Below, piece after piece: positions 35,062 through 43,731 of a stretch of DNA of 64,000 nt (positions within the stretch are counted from its first letter, which is position 1; every line of letters starts with the position of its first letter). Made by a program: the position numbers and the translations under genes. The DNA comes from Bradyrhizobium yuanmingense. GTDB lineage: Bacteria; Pseudomonadota; Alphaproteobacteria; Rhizobiales; Xanthobacteraceae. The DNA is taken from the NCBI RefSeq assembly GCF_029167105.1, contig NZ_JARFML010000032.1, positions 1 to 64,000 of the forward strand. Direction: 5' to 3'. A model generated the notes under the pieces. It saw only the letters and a program-made list of their open reading frames with translations. It was not told the origin of the DNA and did not search any database.

Positions 35062-35726
35062 TGCGCGCGACCGGACTCGCCACCTTGGGACTGGGCTTCG
35101 CGCTGGGCCTCGCTTTGCTCGCGGGCCCCGCCGCCGCGCAGACGGCGGCGCCGACCCGCGACGACATCGTCGCGAAGCTGAACCATTTCGAAGAGGCCGC
35201 CGAGCTCGATCTGCCCGCGCTGAAGCAGCAGGTGATGGAGCGCGCCAAGACCAGGATCAAGAACGATCCGGGGCCGGTGAACCGGCCGCTGATCGCGCCG
35301 GAGCTCGCCAAGCTGCCCGCCTTCAACGCGCAGATCCAGTTCGACGCCGACACGCCGATCATCCAGCCGACATCCTACCAGACCGTCGGCCGCATTGCGG
35401 ACGCGCTGGTTCATGCCTCGCTGCTGCCCTACACCTTCCTGATCGTCGGCCACGTCGAATCCAATTCGAAGACGCGCGAGGCCAATGCGATCCTGAGCCA
35501 GCGGCGGGCCGATGCGATCCGTGACGTCCTGGTGAACACCTTCAAGATCTCGACCAAGCGGCTGCATCCGATCGGCCTCGGCGAGGAGCAGTTTCTCGAT
35601 CGGGCCAAGCCGACCTCCGCCGTCAACGGCCAGTTGCAGATCCTGACTTATGCCAAGCTGCCGGAGGAGCCGCGTCCGACCGCAGCCCCTGCGCCTGCGG
35701 CGAAAAAGCCCGCCAAGAAGCGCTGA
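35061..35726 (+). CDS. OmpA family protein
   Basis: 221 aa. Signal peptide (ATLGLGFALGLALLAGPAAAQ), a short helical part, and a C-terminal OmpA-like peptidoglycan-binding domain (IQFDADTPIIQPTSYQTVGRIADAL, LIVGHVESNSKTREANAILSQRRADAI, LHPIGLGEEQFLD). It ends in a Pro/Ala/Lys tail (PAAKKPAKKR). It is translationally coupled to the Cys-rich secreted protein upstream; the pair may act together in the envelope. Confidence 0.82.
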   Translation: MRATGLATLGLGFALGLALLAGPAAAQTAAPTRDDIVAKLNHFEEAAELDLPALKQQVMERAKTRIKNDPGPVNRPLIAPELAKLPAFNAQIQFDADTPIIQPTSYQTVGRIADALVHASLLPYTFLIVGHVESNSKTREANAILSQRRADAIRDVLVNTFKISTKRLHPIGLGEEQFLDRAKPTSAVNGQLQILTYAKLPEEPRPTAAPAPAAKKPAKKR

Positions 35727-35897
35727 GCGAAGGCGGCTCCGCGGCTGACGGAACCCCTTGAAGTGCGGACTATTTTGCAGCCTGTCCCGGGCGCGCGCAG
35801 ACGGTTTCACGCGACAAAAGTGCCGGTTTGTGCACCGCTCGGTCCAGTGCTATAGCCTCTGTTCGCCCTTCCCGACCCCGTGCTGCATGAGACCGAA

Positions 35898-36416
35898 ATG
35901 GGTGGCTTTTTCCAGCGCCAACTTGCCGTTTATGTCGAGTACCATCGCGATCCCCGCAACACGGCGATGCATGTGGTCGGCATCCTGCTGCTGTTCACCG
36001 GCGCCGTGCTGCCGCTGACGCTGGTCAAGCTTCCGCTGTTCGGTTTCAACGTCAGCCTGGCGCTGATCCTGGCCCTGCCGGTCTTGATTTATTGGCTGCT
36101 GCTCGACGCGGCGCTCGGGCTCGGCATTCTGGCCGTCTCCGTCGTGTTGTTTTCGGTTGCGACGACCATCGCGGCGCAAGTCAGCACCGCGACGATGTGG
36201 GCGATTTTCGCCACGCTGGTGGTGCTCGGCCTCGCCGCACAGGCCATCGGCCACAAGGTTTTTGAGGGGCGCGAGGCCTCGTTGTTCACGTTCCCCTCGC
36301 ATCTTTTGCTTGGACCGATGTTCGTCATGGCAAAATTATTCATTGCACTGGGTTTCCGTCGCGACCTTGCCGCGATTCTGGCGCCTCTTCCGGCCAATTC
36401 CCTTTCAACCCGATAA
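35898..36416 (+). CDS. DUF962/Mpo1-like membrane protein
   Basis: 172 aa with four or five hydrophobic helices. The N-terminal YVEYHRDPRNTAMHVVGI motif, with spaced His residues, matches the DUF962 (YGL010w/Mpo1) family, some of whose members are dioxygenases shortening 2-hydroxy fatty acids. A start at 35898 gives MGGFFQRQLAVYVEYH; an ATG six codons earlier is possible. It starts a same-strand run with the epimerase and ICMT-like genes. Confidence 0.72.
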   Translation: MGGFFQRQLAVYVEYHRDPRNTAMHVVGILLLFTGAVLPLTLVKLPLFGFNVSLALILALPVLIYWLLLDAALGLGILAVSVVLFSVATTIAAQVSTATMWAIFATLVVLGLAAQAIGHKVFEGREASLFTFPSHLLLGPMFVMAKLFIALGFRRDLAAILAPLPANSLSTR

Positions 36417-36443
36417 CGCTCGAAGCGAACAGCAACCTTCTGC

Positions 36444-37475
36444 ATGGCTCTCGTCCTGGTTACCGGTGGCAGTGGCTTCATCGGACATCACCTCGTAGAA
36501 GCGCTCCGCGCCCGTGGGCAGCGGGTCCGCGTTCTCGATGTCCGTGTGCCGAGCGCGGCGAACGCGGATGTCGAGCACGTCCACGGCTCGGTGCTGGACT
36601 GTGCCGCGGTCGATGCGGCGATCGCCGGTTGCGATCAGGTCTATCACCTCGCCGGCCTGCCCGGCATGTGGGTCGCCAACAAGCAGGACTTTCACGAGGT
36701 CAATTGCCGCGGCACCGAAATCGTGCTGGCGGCGGCGATGAAGAGCGGCGTCTCGCGCTTCCTGCACTGCTCGACCGAATCGATCCTGTTCCCCTATTCC
36801 GACCTCAACGGCGTTCCCGCCGAAGAGGCGCTGCAGCCGGCCGAGGCGATGCCCGGCGCCTACACCCGGTCGAAATCGCTCGCCGAGCATCATGCCGCCA
36901 AAGCGGCAGAGGCGGGCTTTCCGCTGGTGATCGGCACGCCGACCATGCCCATAGGCGCCGCCGACCACAATCTCACCCCGCCGACTGCGATGCTCTGGTA
37001 CTTCCTGCAGAAGAAGGTGCAGCCGCATCTCAACTTTCCGGTCAACCTGGTCGACGTCCGCGACGTCGCCATGGGCCTGGTCCTGACGATGGAACGCGGC
37101 CGCCTCGGGCAGCGCTACATCCTCGGCGGCGACTGCGTCCCGCTCGGCGACATCCTGCGCATGATGTCGGCGATGAGCGGACGCCGGCAATTTCCCGTCG
37201 TCGTACCCGGCAAGATCTCCGAGCTCTCCGCGATCATGCTCGAATACATCGCCGACCACATCACGCGCCGGCCGCCCAACGGCACCGCCGAGGGCGTGCG
37301 GATCGCGCTCGCCGCGAGCGATCTCTCGATCGGCAAAGCCCGTACCGAGCTCGGCTATTCGCCGCGTCCGATCGAGCCGGTCTTGCGCGAAACCATCACC
37401 CACCTGCTCGCCCGTAACGGCCAGCAGCCCTCCGGCGCCCTCAAGCATCACGCGCTGTCCTCGCGCGCGAGCTGA
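36444..37475 (+). CDS. NAD-dependent epimerase/dehydratase (HpnA-like)
   Basis: 343 aa extended short-chain dehydrogenase. The Rossmann motif VLVTGGSGFIGHHL and the active-site YTRSK are present. The sequence GTPTMPIGAADHNLTPP and the overall form are close to hopanoid-associated sugar epimerase-type proteins. A hopanoid role is only a suggestion, as no other hpn gene is in the window. It sits 27 nt after the DUF962 gene. Confidence 0.82.
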   Translation: MALVLVTGGSGFIGHHLVEALRARGQRVRVLDVRVPSAANADVEHVHGSVLDCAAVDAAIAGCDQVYHLAGLPGMWVANKQDFHEVNCRGTEIVLAAAMKSGVSRFLHCSTESILFPYSDLNGVPAEEALQPAEAMPGAYTRSKSLAEHHAAKAAEAGFPLVIGTPTMPIGAADHNLTPPTAMLWYFLQKKVQPHLNFPVNLVDVRDVAMGLVLTMERGRLGQRYILGGDCVPLGDILRMMSAMSGRRQFPVVVPGKISELSAIMLEYIADHITRRPPNGTAEGVRIALAASDLSIGKARTELGYSPRPIEPVLRETITHLLARNGQQPSGALKHHALSSRAS

Positions 37476-37501
37476 CGCCGCTTCAAACGCAAAGAACCTT
37501 C

Positions 37502-38128
37502 ATGTCTTTCGATTTCAGCAAGCTTCTCTCTGTCGCCTGGGGTGGCTGGACCACGACCTGGCCGACGCAACTGCTCGCCCTGATCTGGCTCGCTTTTCTG
37601 GTCAGCTGGGTCGGCGCCTCGTTCTGGCAGGGGCGAACCAAGAAGCAGGTCATGACGCTGGAGTCGCAGCGCTATCGCCTGCCGATCCTGGTCGGTGGCA
37701 TCTTGTACACGCCGTTCATTGCGGAAGCCATGGGGTGGAAGCCGCTTTGGGTGCTCGGCAATACCGGCATCATCATCGCTGCGGTCCTCTCAGTCGCCGG
37801 CATCGCTTTCGCATGGTGGGGGCGGCTGCATCTCGGAAAATTCTGGTCCAACACCATCACCCACAAGGAAGACCACCGCGTCATCGACACCGGCCCTTAC
37901 GGTATCGTCCGTCACCCGATCTACACCGGCCTAATCTTCGGCATGCTGGTGACCGGGGTCGCGATCGGCTTGGTGACGACAATCCTCGGCGCGATCCTGA
38001 TCTCGCTCGGCATGTGGCAGAAGGGCCGGATGGAGGAGGTGTTCCTGTCCAAGGAGCTCGGCGAACACGCTTATGGCGCCTATTGCCGCCGCGTTCCGAT
38101 GATCATTCCGTTCACGTCGCCGCGGTGA
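37502..38128 (+). CDS. Isoprenylcysteine-carboxyl-methyltransferase-like membrane protein
   Basis: 208 aa with about five transmembrane helices and the ICMT/PEMT-like signature DTGPYGIVRHPIYTGLI followed by a C-terminal LGEHAYGAYCRRVPMIIPF. Members methylate lipids or small hydrophobic substrates using S-adenosylmethionine. It lies 26 nt after the epimerase gene and is probably co-transcribed. Confidence 0.78.
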   Translation: MSFDFSKLLSVAWGGWTTTWPTQLLALIWLAFLVSWVGASFWQGRTKKQVMTLESQRYRLPILVGGILYTPFIAEAMGWKPLWVLGNTGIIIAAVLSVAGIAFAWWGRLHLGKFWSNTITHKEDHRVIDTGPYGIVRHPIYTGLIFGMLVTGVAIGLVTTILGAILISLGMWQKGRMEEVFLSKELGEHAYGAYCRRVPMIIPFTSPR

Positions 38129-38150
38129 CCGCGTAGCAACTCGCCTCACT

Positions 38151-38190
38151 CTCGTGTTCCGGACGCGCGGCGCTGCGTCCGGGGCACGAG
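38151..38190. repeat. Palindromic repeat / possible terminator
   Basis: CTCGTGTTCCGGACGC-(8 nt)-GCGTCCGGGGCACGAG, a 16 bp stem with two mismatches, 22 nt after the ICMT-like gene. It is a REP-type unit that may also end transcription. Confidence 0.6.
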
Positions 38191-38274
38191 CGCACGATCC
38201 GGCTCGCCAAGGAACCACACCTCCGCTGGTCCGTTAGCCCTCGACATCTGTCAACGGCCGCAGAGCATCGAGCC

Positions 38275-38484
38275 ATGTCGGACGCCTACGATTATTTTCG
38301 CGCACACGCGGTCGCCGCCGTCCGCAAGGCGCGGGCGCTGCCCCCCGGGCGTACAAAGCAGAAGCAGCGCACGGTGGCGCGGGTCTATCATCTGCTCTCC
38401 AGGGAAGCGGCGCTGGCGCCGAACATCCGTCACTTGGATGATTTTCGCGCGGCACGACGGCTGGAGCGGCAGATCGGCCGTTGA
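38275..38484 (+). CDS. Small hypothetical basic protein
   Basis: 69 aa (MSDAYDYFRAHAVAAVRKARALPPGRTKQKQRTVARVYHLL...), Arg-rich and helical. No family recognised. It stands alone between two repeats or gaps. Confidence 0.5.
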   Translation: MSDAYDYFRAHAVAAVRKARALPPGRTKQKQRTVARVYHLLSREAALAPNIRHLDDFRAARRLERQIGR

Positions 38485-38623
38485 TCTCCGGGCCGACGCC
38501 GCAAGCTGTCCCATGCAAATTCGATCGGCTGCCATTCCACGGGAATAGGCCCCTGCTGAGCTCCGCACAGGTTGACGTCGGCCCCGTCAGCCAGTTGGAT
38601 GCGCCCGCAACCGGGGGCTTGTC

Positions 38624-39928
38624 ATGACGTTTTCCAGCATCTTCGCGCAGTTCGTCGCCTTCATCGGCGGCATCGCGCTGCAATGGCGCAAGATGACGGG
38701 CACCGAGCCCGCGCCGGCCTGGGGCGAGAAGCCCGCCATCCCCGAAGCGAAATCGCAAGGTGCGATCCCGACCTTGAAGATGCCGACCGCGCGCGGGTGG
38801 CGCGACGGACAGAAGCCGATCGCTGCACCCGGGCTCAAGGTCGATGCGTTCGCGACCGGCCTCGACCATCCGCGCTGGATCGAGGTGCTGCCCAATGGCG
38901 ACGTGCTGATCGCGGAGGCAACGCAGATCGCGGGCGCCCCGCGCAGCGTGTTCCACTATGCGATGCAGGCGACGATGCGCCGCGCCGCCGCGCTCGGCGT
39001 CTCCGCCAACCGCATCACGCTGTTGCGCGACAAGGACGGCGACGGCGTCGCCGAAGTGCGCGGCACGTTCATGGAGAACCTTAGCCAGCCGTTCGGCATG
39101 GCACTGGTCGGCGACACTTTCTATGTCGGCAACACCGACGGCGTAATGGCTTTCCCGTACGTTGCCGATGCCAACCGCATCACGGCGCCGGGCAAGCGGC
39201 TCACGACGTTCAAGCCTGCCGGCCACTGGACGCGCAGCCTGCTCGCCAGTCCCGACGGCAAGAAGCTCTATGCCGGCGTCGGCTCGCTCAGCAACATCGC
39301 CGAGATGGGCATGGAGGTCGAAGAAGGCCGCGCCGCGGTCTACGAGCTCGATCTCGTCGCCGGCACGCACCGCATCTTTGGCGCAGGCCTGCGCAATCCC
39401 GTGGGCCTTGCCTGGGAGCCGACGACCGGCGTGCTCTGGACCGTCGTCAACGAGCGCGACGGGCTCGGCGACGAGACGCCGCCCGACTATCTCACGTCCG
39501 TGCGCGACGGCGGCTTCTATGGCTGGCCCTATTGCTACTGGGGCAAGACGGTGGACGACCGCGTGCCGCAGGACCCGGGGATGGTCGCCAAGGCGATTCA
39601 ACCGGACTATGCGCTCGGTGGCCACACAGCCTCGCTCGGCCTGTGCTGGATGCCCGCAGGCACCCTGCCCGGCTTCGGCGACGGCATGGTGATCGGCCAG
39701 CACGGCTCGTGGAATCGCAGCAAGCTGTCCGGCTACAAGCTGGTGTTCATCCCGTTCGCGAACGGCAAGCCGTCCGGCCCCGGTCGCGACATCCTGTCGG
39801 GCTTCCTGTCGCCGGACGAGAGGGAATCCTACGGTCGCCCGGTCGGCGTCACGATCGGTCCCGACAGGAAATCGCTACTGATGGCCGACGACGTCGGCAA
39901 CGTGATCTGGCGCGTGACGGGGGCGTAG
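38624..39928 (+). CDS. PQQ-dependent sugar dehydrogenase-like (sorbosone dehydrogenase family)
   Basis: 434 aa beta-propeller enzyme. An N-terminal hydrophobic segment (IFAQFVAFIGGIAL) may anchor or export it. The body follows the soluble glucose/sorbosone dehydrogenase fold (ATGLDHPRWIEVLPNGDVLIAEA, GVSANRITLLRDKDGDGVAE, AGLRNPVGLAWEPTTGVLW, GGHTASLGLCW, GQHGSWNRS). Expected to oxidise an aldose or related compound in the periplasm with PQQ. No cytochrome partner is nearby. Confidence 0.82.
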   Translation: MTFSSIFAQFVAFIGGIALQWRKMTGTEPAPAWGEKPAIPEAKSQGAIPTLKMPTARGWRDGQKPIAAPGLKVDAFATGLDHPRWIEVLPNGDVLIAEATQIAGAPRSVFHYAMQATMRRAAALGVSANRITLLRDKDGDGVAEVRGTFMENLSQPFGMALVGDTFYVGNTDGVMAFPYVADANRITAPGKRLTTFKPAGHWTRSLLASPDGKKLYAGVGSLSNIAEMGMEVEEGRAAVYELDLVAGTHRIFGAGLRNPVGLAWEPTTGVLWTVVNERDGLGDETPPDYLTSVRDGGFYGWPYCYWGKTVDDRVPQDPGMVAKAIQPDYALGGHTASLGLCWMPAGTLPGFGDGMVIGQHGSWNRSKLSGYKLVFIPFANGKPSGPGRDILSGFLSPDERESYGRPVGVTIGPDRKSLLMADDVGNVIWRVTGA

Positions 39929-39932
39929 GAGC

Positions 39933-40757
39933 TCACGTCCCGACGCACAGCGTGGCGCGCTGCTTGCGGAGCAGCGCGATCACCGACAGCGCGGTGATCA
40001 AGCCGGTCTTGGGATTCTCGGACGGGATGTTCTCGATGCCCATCGAGAAGCGCGCCGAATCCGCCTCGACCTCGATGCGGTGAACGTTGCGCGTCACGGT
40101 CGGGTCGGCCCAAACCTGGATTTGGGTGCGATCAGGCCCGATGCCCGCGAGCGACAACGCAACGGCGACATTGACGTTGGCCGGAAAGCCCTTTGCCGCT
40201 TCGCGCGCGCTGCCCTCGAACAGTTTCAGCGGCTCGCGCAGATTGTCGATGTCGATGTTGTTCTGGACGATGAAGGGCGCACCCTTCAAGCCGTCGATCG
40301 GCTTGCGGGTCACCATCTTCACGGAATGGATGGTGCCGATTGCGGCGGCGTTGACGGCATCGAGGCCGATCAGGGCGCCGGTCGGCACGAGAATGCGGCC
40401 GCCATTGGCGCGGGCGAGATCGACGAGATCGAAATTGTCGAGCAGGCCGCCGACGCTGACCACGATTGCGGCCTTGCCGCGCTTCACCGCCGGCTCGACG
40501 ATCGCACGCAGCTGGCTGCTCGGCGCGCATTCGACGACGATGTCGGCGGCCTCGCCGAGCTGGTCGAGCGGCAGGATTATCGGTGGGCGACGCAAGCCGT
40601 CGATGAAGGCTTGATGCTTGGCGGGATCCCGCACGGCCACGGCCGCGAGCGACAGGCCCTCGATGCCCTGATCGAGCGCGGTCGCGATCTTGGTGCCGAT
40701 CGAGCCCAGCCCGGCAACGGCCACCCGCAATTCACCCGATACATTCCGTTCGGTCAT
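39933..40757 (-). CDS. nadX: Aspartate dehydrogenase
   Basis: 274 aa. N-terminal Rossmann motif VAVAGLGSIGTKIA and a conserved C-terminal domain with ASP-dehydrogenase features (SVGGLLDN, PTGALIGLDAVNAA, FPANVNVAVALSLAGIGPDRTQIQVWADP). It converts L-aspartate to iminoaspartate/oxaloacetate with NAD(P), possibly feeding NAD synthesis. The ATG at 40757 is preferred over a GTG one codon earlier. It is divergent from the tartrate dehydrogenase gene. Confidence 0.85.
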   Translation of the reverse strand: MTERNVSGELRVAVAGLGSIGTKIATALDQGIEGLSLAAVAVRDPAKHQAFIDGLRRPPIILPLDQLGEAADIVVECAPSSQLRAIVEPAVKRGKAAIVVSVGGLLDNFDLVDLARANGGRILVPTGALIGLDAVNAAAIGTIHSVKMVTRKPIDGLKGAPFIVQNNIDIDNLREPLKLFEGSAREAAKGFPANVNVAVALSLAGIGPDRTQIQVWADPTVTRNVHRIEVEADSARFSMGIENIPSENPKTGLITALSVIALLRKQRATLCVGT

Positions 40758-40862
40758 CACACCCTGCTTTCTCGCTGACCGATGTCATACCGCATCGTTT
40801 TCTGTATAAGCCAGCCTTCTACCGACGCAATTCGCCGATTTCCCCCGAACGGAGCCTTCCCC

Positions 40863-41936
40863 ATGCGCACCCATTCGATCGCAGCCATTCCCGCCGACGG
40901 CATCGGCCCCGAGGTGATCTCGGCCGGCGTCCGCGTGCTGGAGGCTCTCGCAAGACGCAGCGGCGATCTCGCCTTCAACGTCAAGACGTTCGACTGGGGC
41001 TCGGATTATTACAAAAAGCACGGCGTGATGATGCCGGCGGACGGTCTCAGCGAGCTGAAGACGTTCGACGCGATCTATTTCGGCGCGGTCGGCGCCCCCG
41101 ACGTGCCCGACCACATCACGCTGTGGGGCCTGCGCCTGCCGATCTGCCAGGGGTTTGACCAATACGCCAATGTGCGGCCGACCAAGATCCTGCCGGGCGT
41201 GGCCTCGCCGCTGCGCAATGTCGGCGTCGGCGATCTCGACTGGGTGATCGTGCGCGAGAATTCGGAAGGCGAATATGCCGGCATGGGCGGCCGCGCCCAC
41301 AAGGGCCTGCCGGAAGAGGTCGGCACCGAAGTCGCCGTCTTCACCCGCGTCGGCGTCACGCGGATCATGCGCTATGCGTTCCAGCTCGCGCAGTCGCGCC
41401 CGCGCAAGCTGCTGACCGTCGTGACCAAGTCGAACGCGCAGCGCCACGGCATGGTGATGTGGGACGAGATCGCGGCCGAGGTCGCCGGCGAATTCCCTGA
41501 CGTGACCTGGGACAAGATGCTGGTCGACGCCATGACGGTGCGCATGACGCTGCATCCGAAGAGCCTCGACACCATCGTCGCAACCAATCTCCACGCCGAC
41601 ATCCTCTCCGATCTCGCCGGCGCGCTGGCGGGAAGCCTCGGCGTCGCGCCGACCGGAAACATCGATCCGCAGCGCCGCTTCCCCTCGATGTTCGAGCCGA
41701 TCCACGGCTCGGCCTTCGACATCACCGGCAAGGGCATCGCCAACCCGGTCGCGACGTTCTGGACCGGCGCGCAGATGCTCGAGCATCTCGGCGAGAAGGA
41801 TGCCGCCTTACGGCTGATGGCCGCCGTCGAGCGTGTCTGCGCCGCGGGCGTGCTGACGCCGGATGTCGGAGGCAAGGCGACCACGAAGGAGGTCACGGAC
41901 GCCGTGATCGATGCGATCCACGGATCGAATGTTTAG
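40863..41936 (+). CDS. ttuC: Tartrate dehydrogenase/decarboxylase (isopropylmalate dehydrogenase family)
   Basis: 357 aa. Family signature blocks: AAIPADGIGPEVISAGVRVL, then LRLPICQGFDQYANVRP, VIVRENSEGEYAGMGG, VTKSNAQRHGMVMWDEI and ATNLHADILSDLAGALAGSLGVAPTGNIDP. The size and the DYYKKHG and QGFDQYANVRP forms fit tartrate dehydrogenase rather than LeuB. It needs NAD and a divalent metal. The ATG at 40863 has GGAG upstream; a longer reading from 40782 adds 27 non-homologous residues. Confidence 0.85.
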   Translation: MRTHSIAAIPADGIGPEVISAGVRVLEALARRSGDLAFNVKTFDWGSDYYKKHGVMMPADGLSELKTFDAIYFGAVGAPDVPDHITLWGLRLPICQGFDQYANVRPTKILPGVASPLRNVGVGDLDWVIVRENSEGEYAGMGGRAHKGLPEEVGTEVAVFTRVGVTRIMRYAFQLAQSRPRKLLTVVTKSNAQRHGMVMWDEIAAEVAGEFPDVTWDKMLVDAMTVRMTLHPKSLDTIVATNLHADILSDLAGALAGSLGVAPTGNIDPQRRFPSMFEPIHGSAFDITGKGIANPVATFWTGAQMLEHLGEKDAALRLMAAVERVCAAGVLTPDVGGKATTKEVTDAVIDAIHGSNV

Positions 41937-41973
41937 TCTTATCGGATCGAGTGTCGCCCAGGACTCGCTGCAC

Positions 41974-41993
41974 CTCTCCCGCAAGCGGGAGAG
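41974..41993. terminator. Hairpin between convergent genes
   Basis: CTCTCCCGC-AA-GCGGGAGAG, a perfect 9 bp stem in the 91 nt gap between ttuC and the convergent hydrolase gene. It is a common Bradyrhizobium repeat unit, possibly acting as a bidirectional terminator. Confidence 0.5.
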
Positions 41994-42027
41994 GGAGCGC
42001 ACCGCCTTCTGCGGCAAGATAACGGCC

Positions 42028-42969
42028 CTACCTCCGCGCCGCCGGTGACGCCGGCGGCGTGGCCATCGCGGCGGCCGGTTCAGGCGGTGTCAGATGGCGG
42101 GGGACGATGATGGTCTGGCCCGGCGTCAGCTGCGCGTTCTCGGGCAGCGAGTTGCTCTGCGCCAGCGTCCACAGCGGCACGCGGTTGGCTGCGGCGATAC
42201 TCTCCATGGTGTCGCCGCGGCGCACCGGCACCCGCACGCCACTATCCCACAATTCGACCAGCGTATCCGCCGGCACGAGATAGCGCAGCGGCACGGCATC
42301 GGCCTGCGTTTGCGGCGGAATGCGCGGCAGCTGCGTCACCATCTCGACGATCTGACGATGGATATCGTCGGACTTCTCGATGTTGATGTGGGTGACGCGA
42401 GCGTTCTGCTTGAGGTCATAGCTGGCGTAATGGCCGCGAAAGCCGGGAACAGCCACGACGTCGCCGCCGCCGAGCACGCTGTCGGACAGGAAGATGTTGA
42501 TGAAGCGCTCGACGTTGAGAGGCACATCGCCGGTCGCTTGCGCGGGATCGATGGCGATGACGAGGCTGATCGGGATGTTCTCCTTGGCCGCCATCTCGGA
42601 GATGACGATCGAGCACAGCCCGCCCATGGAATGGCCCATCAGCACGATCGGCGCCGGCGATTCCTTGTAGCTGGAGATGGCCCGATCGCCGATCCACCGG
42701 CAGATGGTGAATTCGTAGACGTTGGCCGAGAAGCCGGCCTTCGTTAGCTTCTCTTCGAGCCGATCCATGCCGGTCGAGAAGATGGGACCCATGGCGCCGC
42801 GGAACAGGTAGATTTTTGGCGGCGGCAACGGCTCGAACGGCGGAGGCGGCGGCGCGGCGGGTGCGGCCGCGGTGGTCTTGGATTTCGGCGGTGAGGCAGC
42901 GGCCGTGCCGCTGCTCAAGGCGAGCAGCACGATCGCTGCCAGCGCGAGGAGTCGCCTCGAATGAATCAT
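42028..42969 (-). CDS. Secreted alpha/beta hydrolase with C-terminal LysM
   Basis: 313 aa. Signal peptide (MIHSRRLLALAAIVLLALSSGTAAA), a Pro-rich spacer, an alpha/beta-hydrolase-like domain (IYLFRGAMGPIFSTGMDRL; nucleophile motif GHSMGG), and a C-terminal LysM module (VPVRRGDTMESIAAANRVPLWTLAQSNSLPENAQLTPGQTIIVP) that would bind peptidoglycan or chitin-type glycans. Lipase/esterase activity is likely but unproven. It is paralogous to the protein at 46159-46878, which lacks LysM. The start was chosen by the signal peptide. Confidence 0.78.
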   Translation of the reverse strand: MIHSRRLLALAAIVLLALSSGTAAASPPKSKTTAAAPAAPPPPPFEPLPPPKIYLFRGAMGPIFSTGMDRLEEKLTKAGFSANVYEFTICRWIGDRAISSYKESPAPIVLMGHSMGGLCSIVISEMAAKENIPISLVIAIDPAQATGDVPLNVERFINIFLSDSVLGGGDVVAVPGFRGHYASYDLKQNARVTHINIEKSDDIHRQIVEMVTQLPRIPPQTQADAVPLRYLVPADTLVELWDSGVRVPVRRGDTMESIAAANRVPLWTLAQSNSLPENAQLTPGQTIIVPRHLTPPEPAAAMATPPASPAARR

Positions 42970-43144
42970 CAGTCCAGCAGTCCCACCACGGGAGGCAGCG
43001 GCCTCCCCTGCCGGGCTTAGTGACCACCGATTGGGTAGATTTTGGGGCACGGAACCGACCATCTCCCGTCCGGCACCCGCTCCCACTGTCGCGCCGCAGG
43101 ACGTGGTTTGCGAGCGTCGGCCTCAGGCGGGCCTCTCCCGGGGG

Positions 43145-43624
43145 CTAGAGCGGCAGCAACCGGTTGAGCAATTCGAGCAGCGTGCGCTGCTCGGCCTCGG
43201 TGAGCGGGGCCAGCATCTTCCGGTTATACGGCCCCGTCAGGCCTGCCCCGTCCTCAATGAGCTTGGCGCCCTTCGGCGTGAGCATCAGCTCGACGGCGCG
43301 GCGGTCGGACTTCGAGCGGTTGCGCTTGATGAAGCCGGACGATTCCAGCTCGTTCAGGATCTTGATCAGGTTCGGCAGGCGCAGGCGGAGCAGGCTGGCA
43401 AGGCTGCTGGGGGGAACGCCCGGATTGTCGCGAATCACGACGAAGATCGCGAAGGTCGCCGGCGTCAGGCCCAGCGCGGCGAACTCCTCGTAGAAGCCCT
43501 CGAAGAATTTCAGCTGCGCGAGCCGCAGCATGAAGCCGGGCGTGCGCTGCAGCGCGCGCAAGTCCAGTGACGTCTCCGATGGCTGAGCGGACTTCGCTCC
43601 GGGTCTGACTGCTCTCGGGCTCAT
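43145..43624 (-). CDS. MarR family transcriptional regulator
   Basis: 159 aa winged-helix regulator (LTPATFAIFVVIRDNPGVPPSSLASLLRLRLPNLIKILNELESSGFIKRNRSKSDRRAVELMLTPKGAKLI). GAGGATC precedes the ATG at 43624. It is divergent from the binding-protein gene. The near-perfect palindrome at 43672-43694 between them is its likely operator, and an aromatic acid is the likely inducer given the neighbours. Confidence 0.9.
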   Translation of the reverse strand: MSPRAVRPGAKSAQPSETSLDLRALQRTPGFMLRLAQLKFFEGFYEEFAALGLTPATFAIFVVIRDNPGVPPSSLASLLRLRLPNLIKILNELESSGFIKRNRSKSDRRAVELMLTPKGAKLIEDGAGLTGPYNRKMLAPLTEAEQRTLLELLNRLLPL

Positions 43625-43657
43625 GATCCTCGATCCGGCGGCCACACGTCGGCCGAA

Positions 43658-43685
43658 TTGACACTCTCAAAAATAGCTATAAAAT
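43658..43685 (+). promoter_or_regulatory. Candidate promoter of the aromatic-uptake/P450 operon
   Basis: TTGACA, 16 nt, TAAAAT; consensus -35 and near-consensus -10, 46 nt upstream of the binding-protein ATG. The -10 lies inside the MarR palindrome, so binding there would block transcription. Confidence 0.6.
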
Positions 43686-43694
43686 ATAACTATT
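43672..43694. promoter_or_regulatory. MarR operator palindrome
   Basis: AATAG-c-TATA-AAA-TATA-a-CTATT, 23 nt, symmetric except one mismatched pair and the centre. It is AT-rich in a GC-rich genome and lies between the divergent marR-type and binding-protein genes. Confidence 0.7.
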
Positions 43695-43731
43695 ATAGAG
43701 CGGCCCAAAGACCGCCCATGGGAGGGAGACA

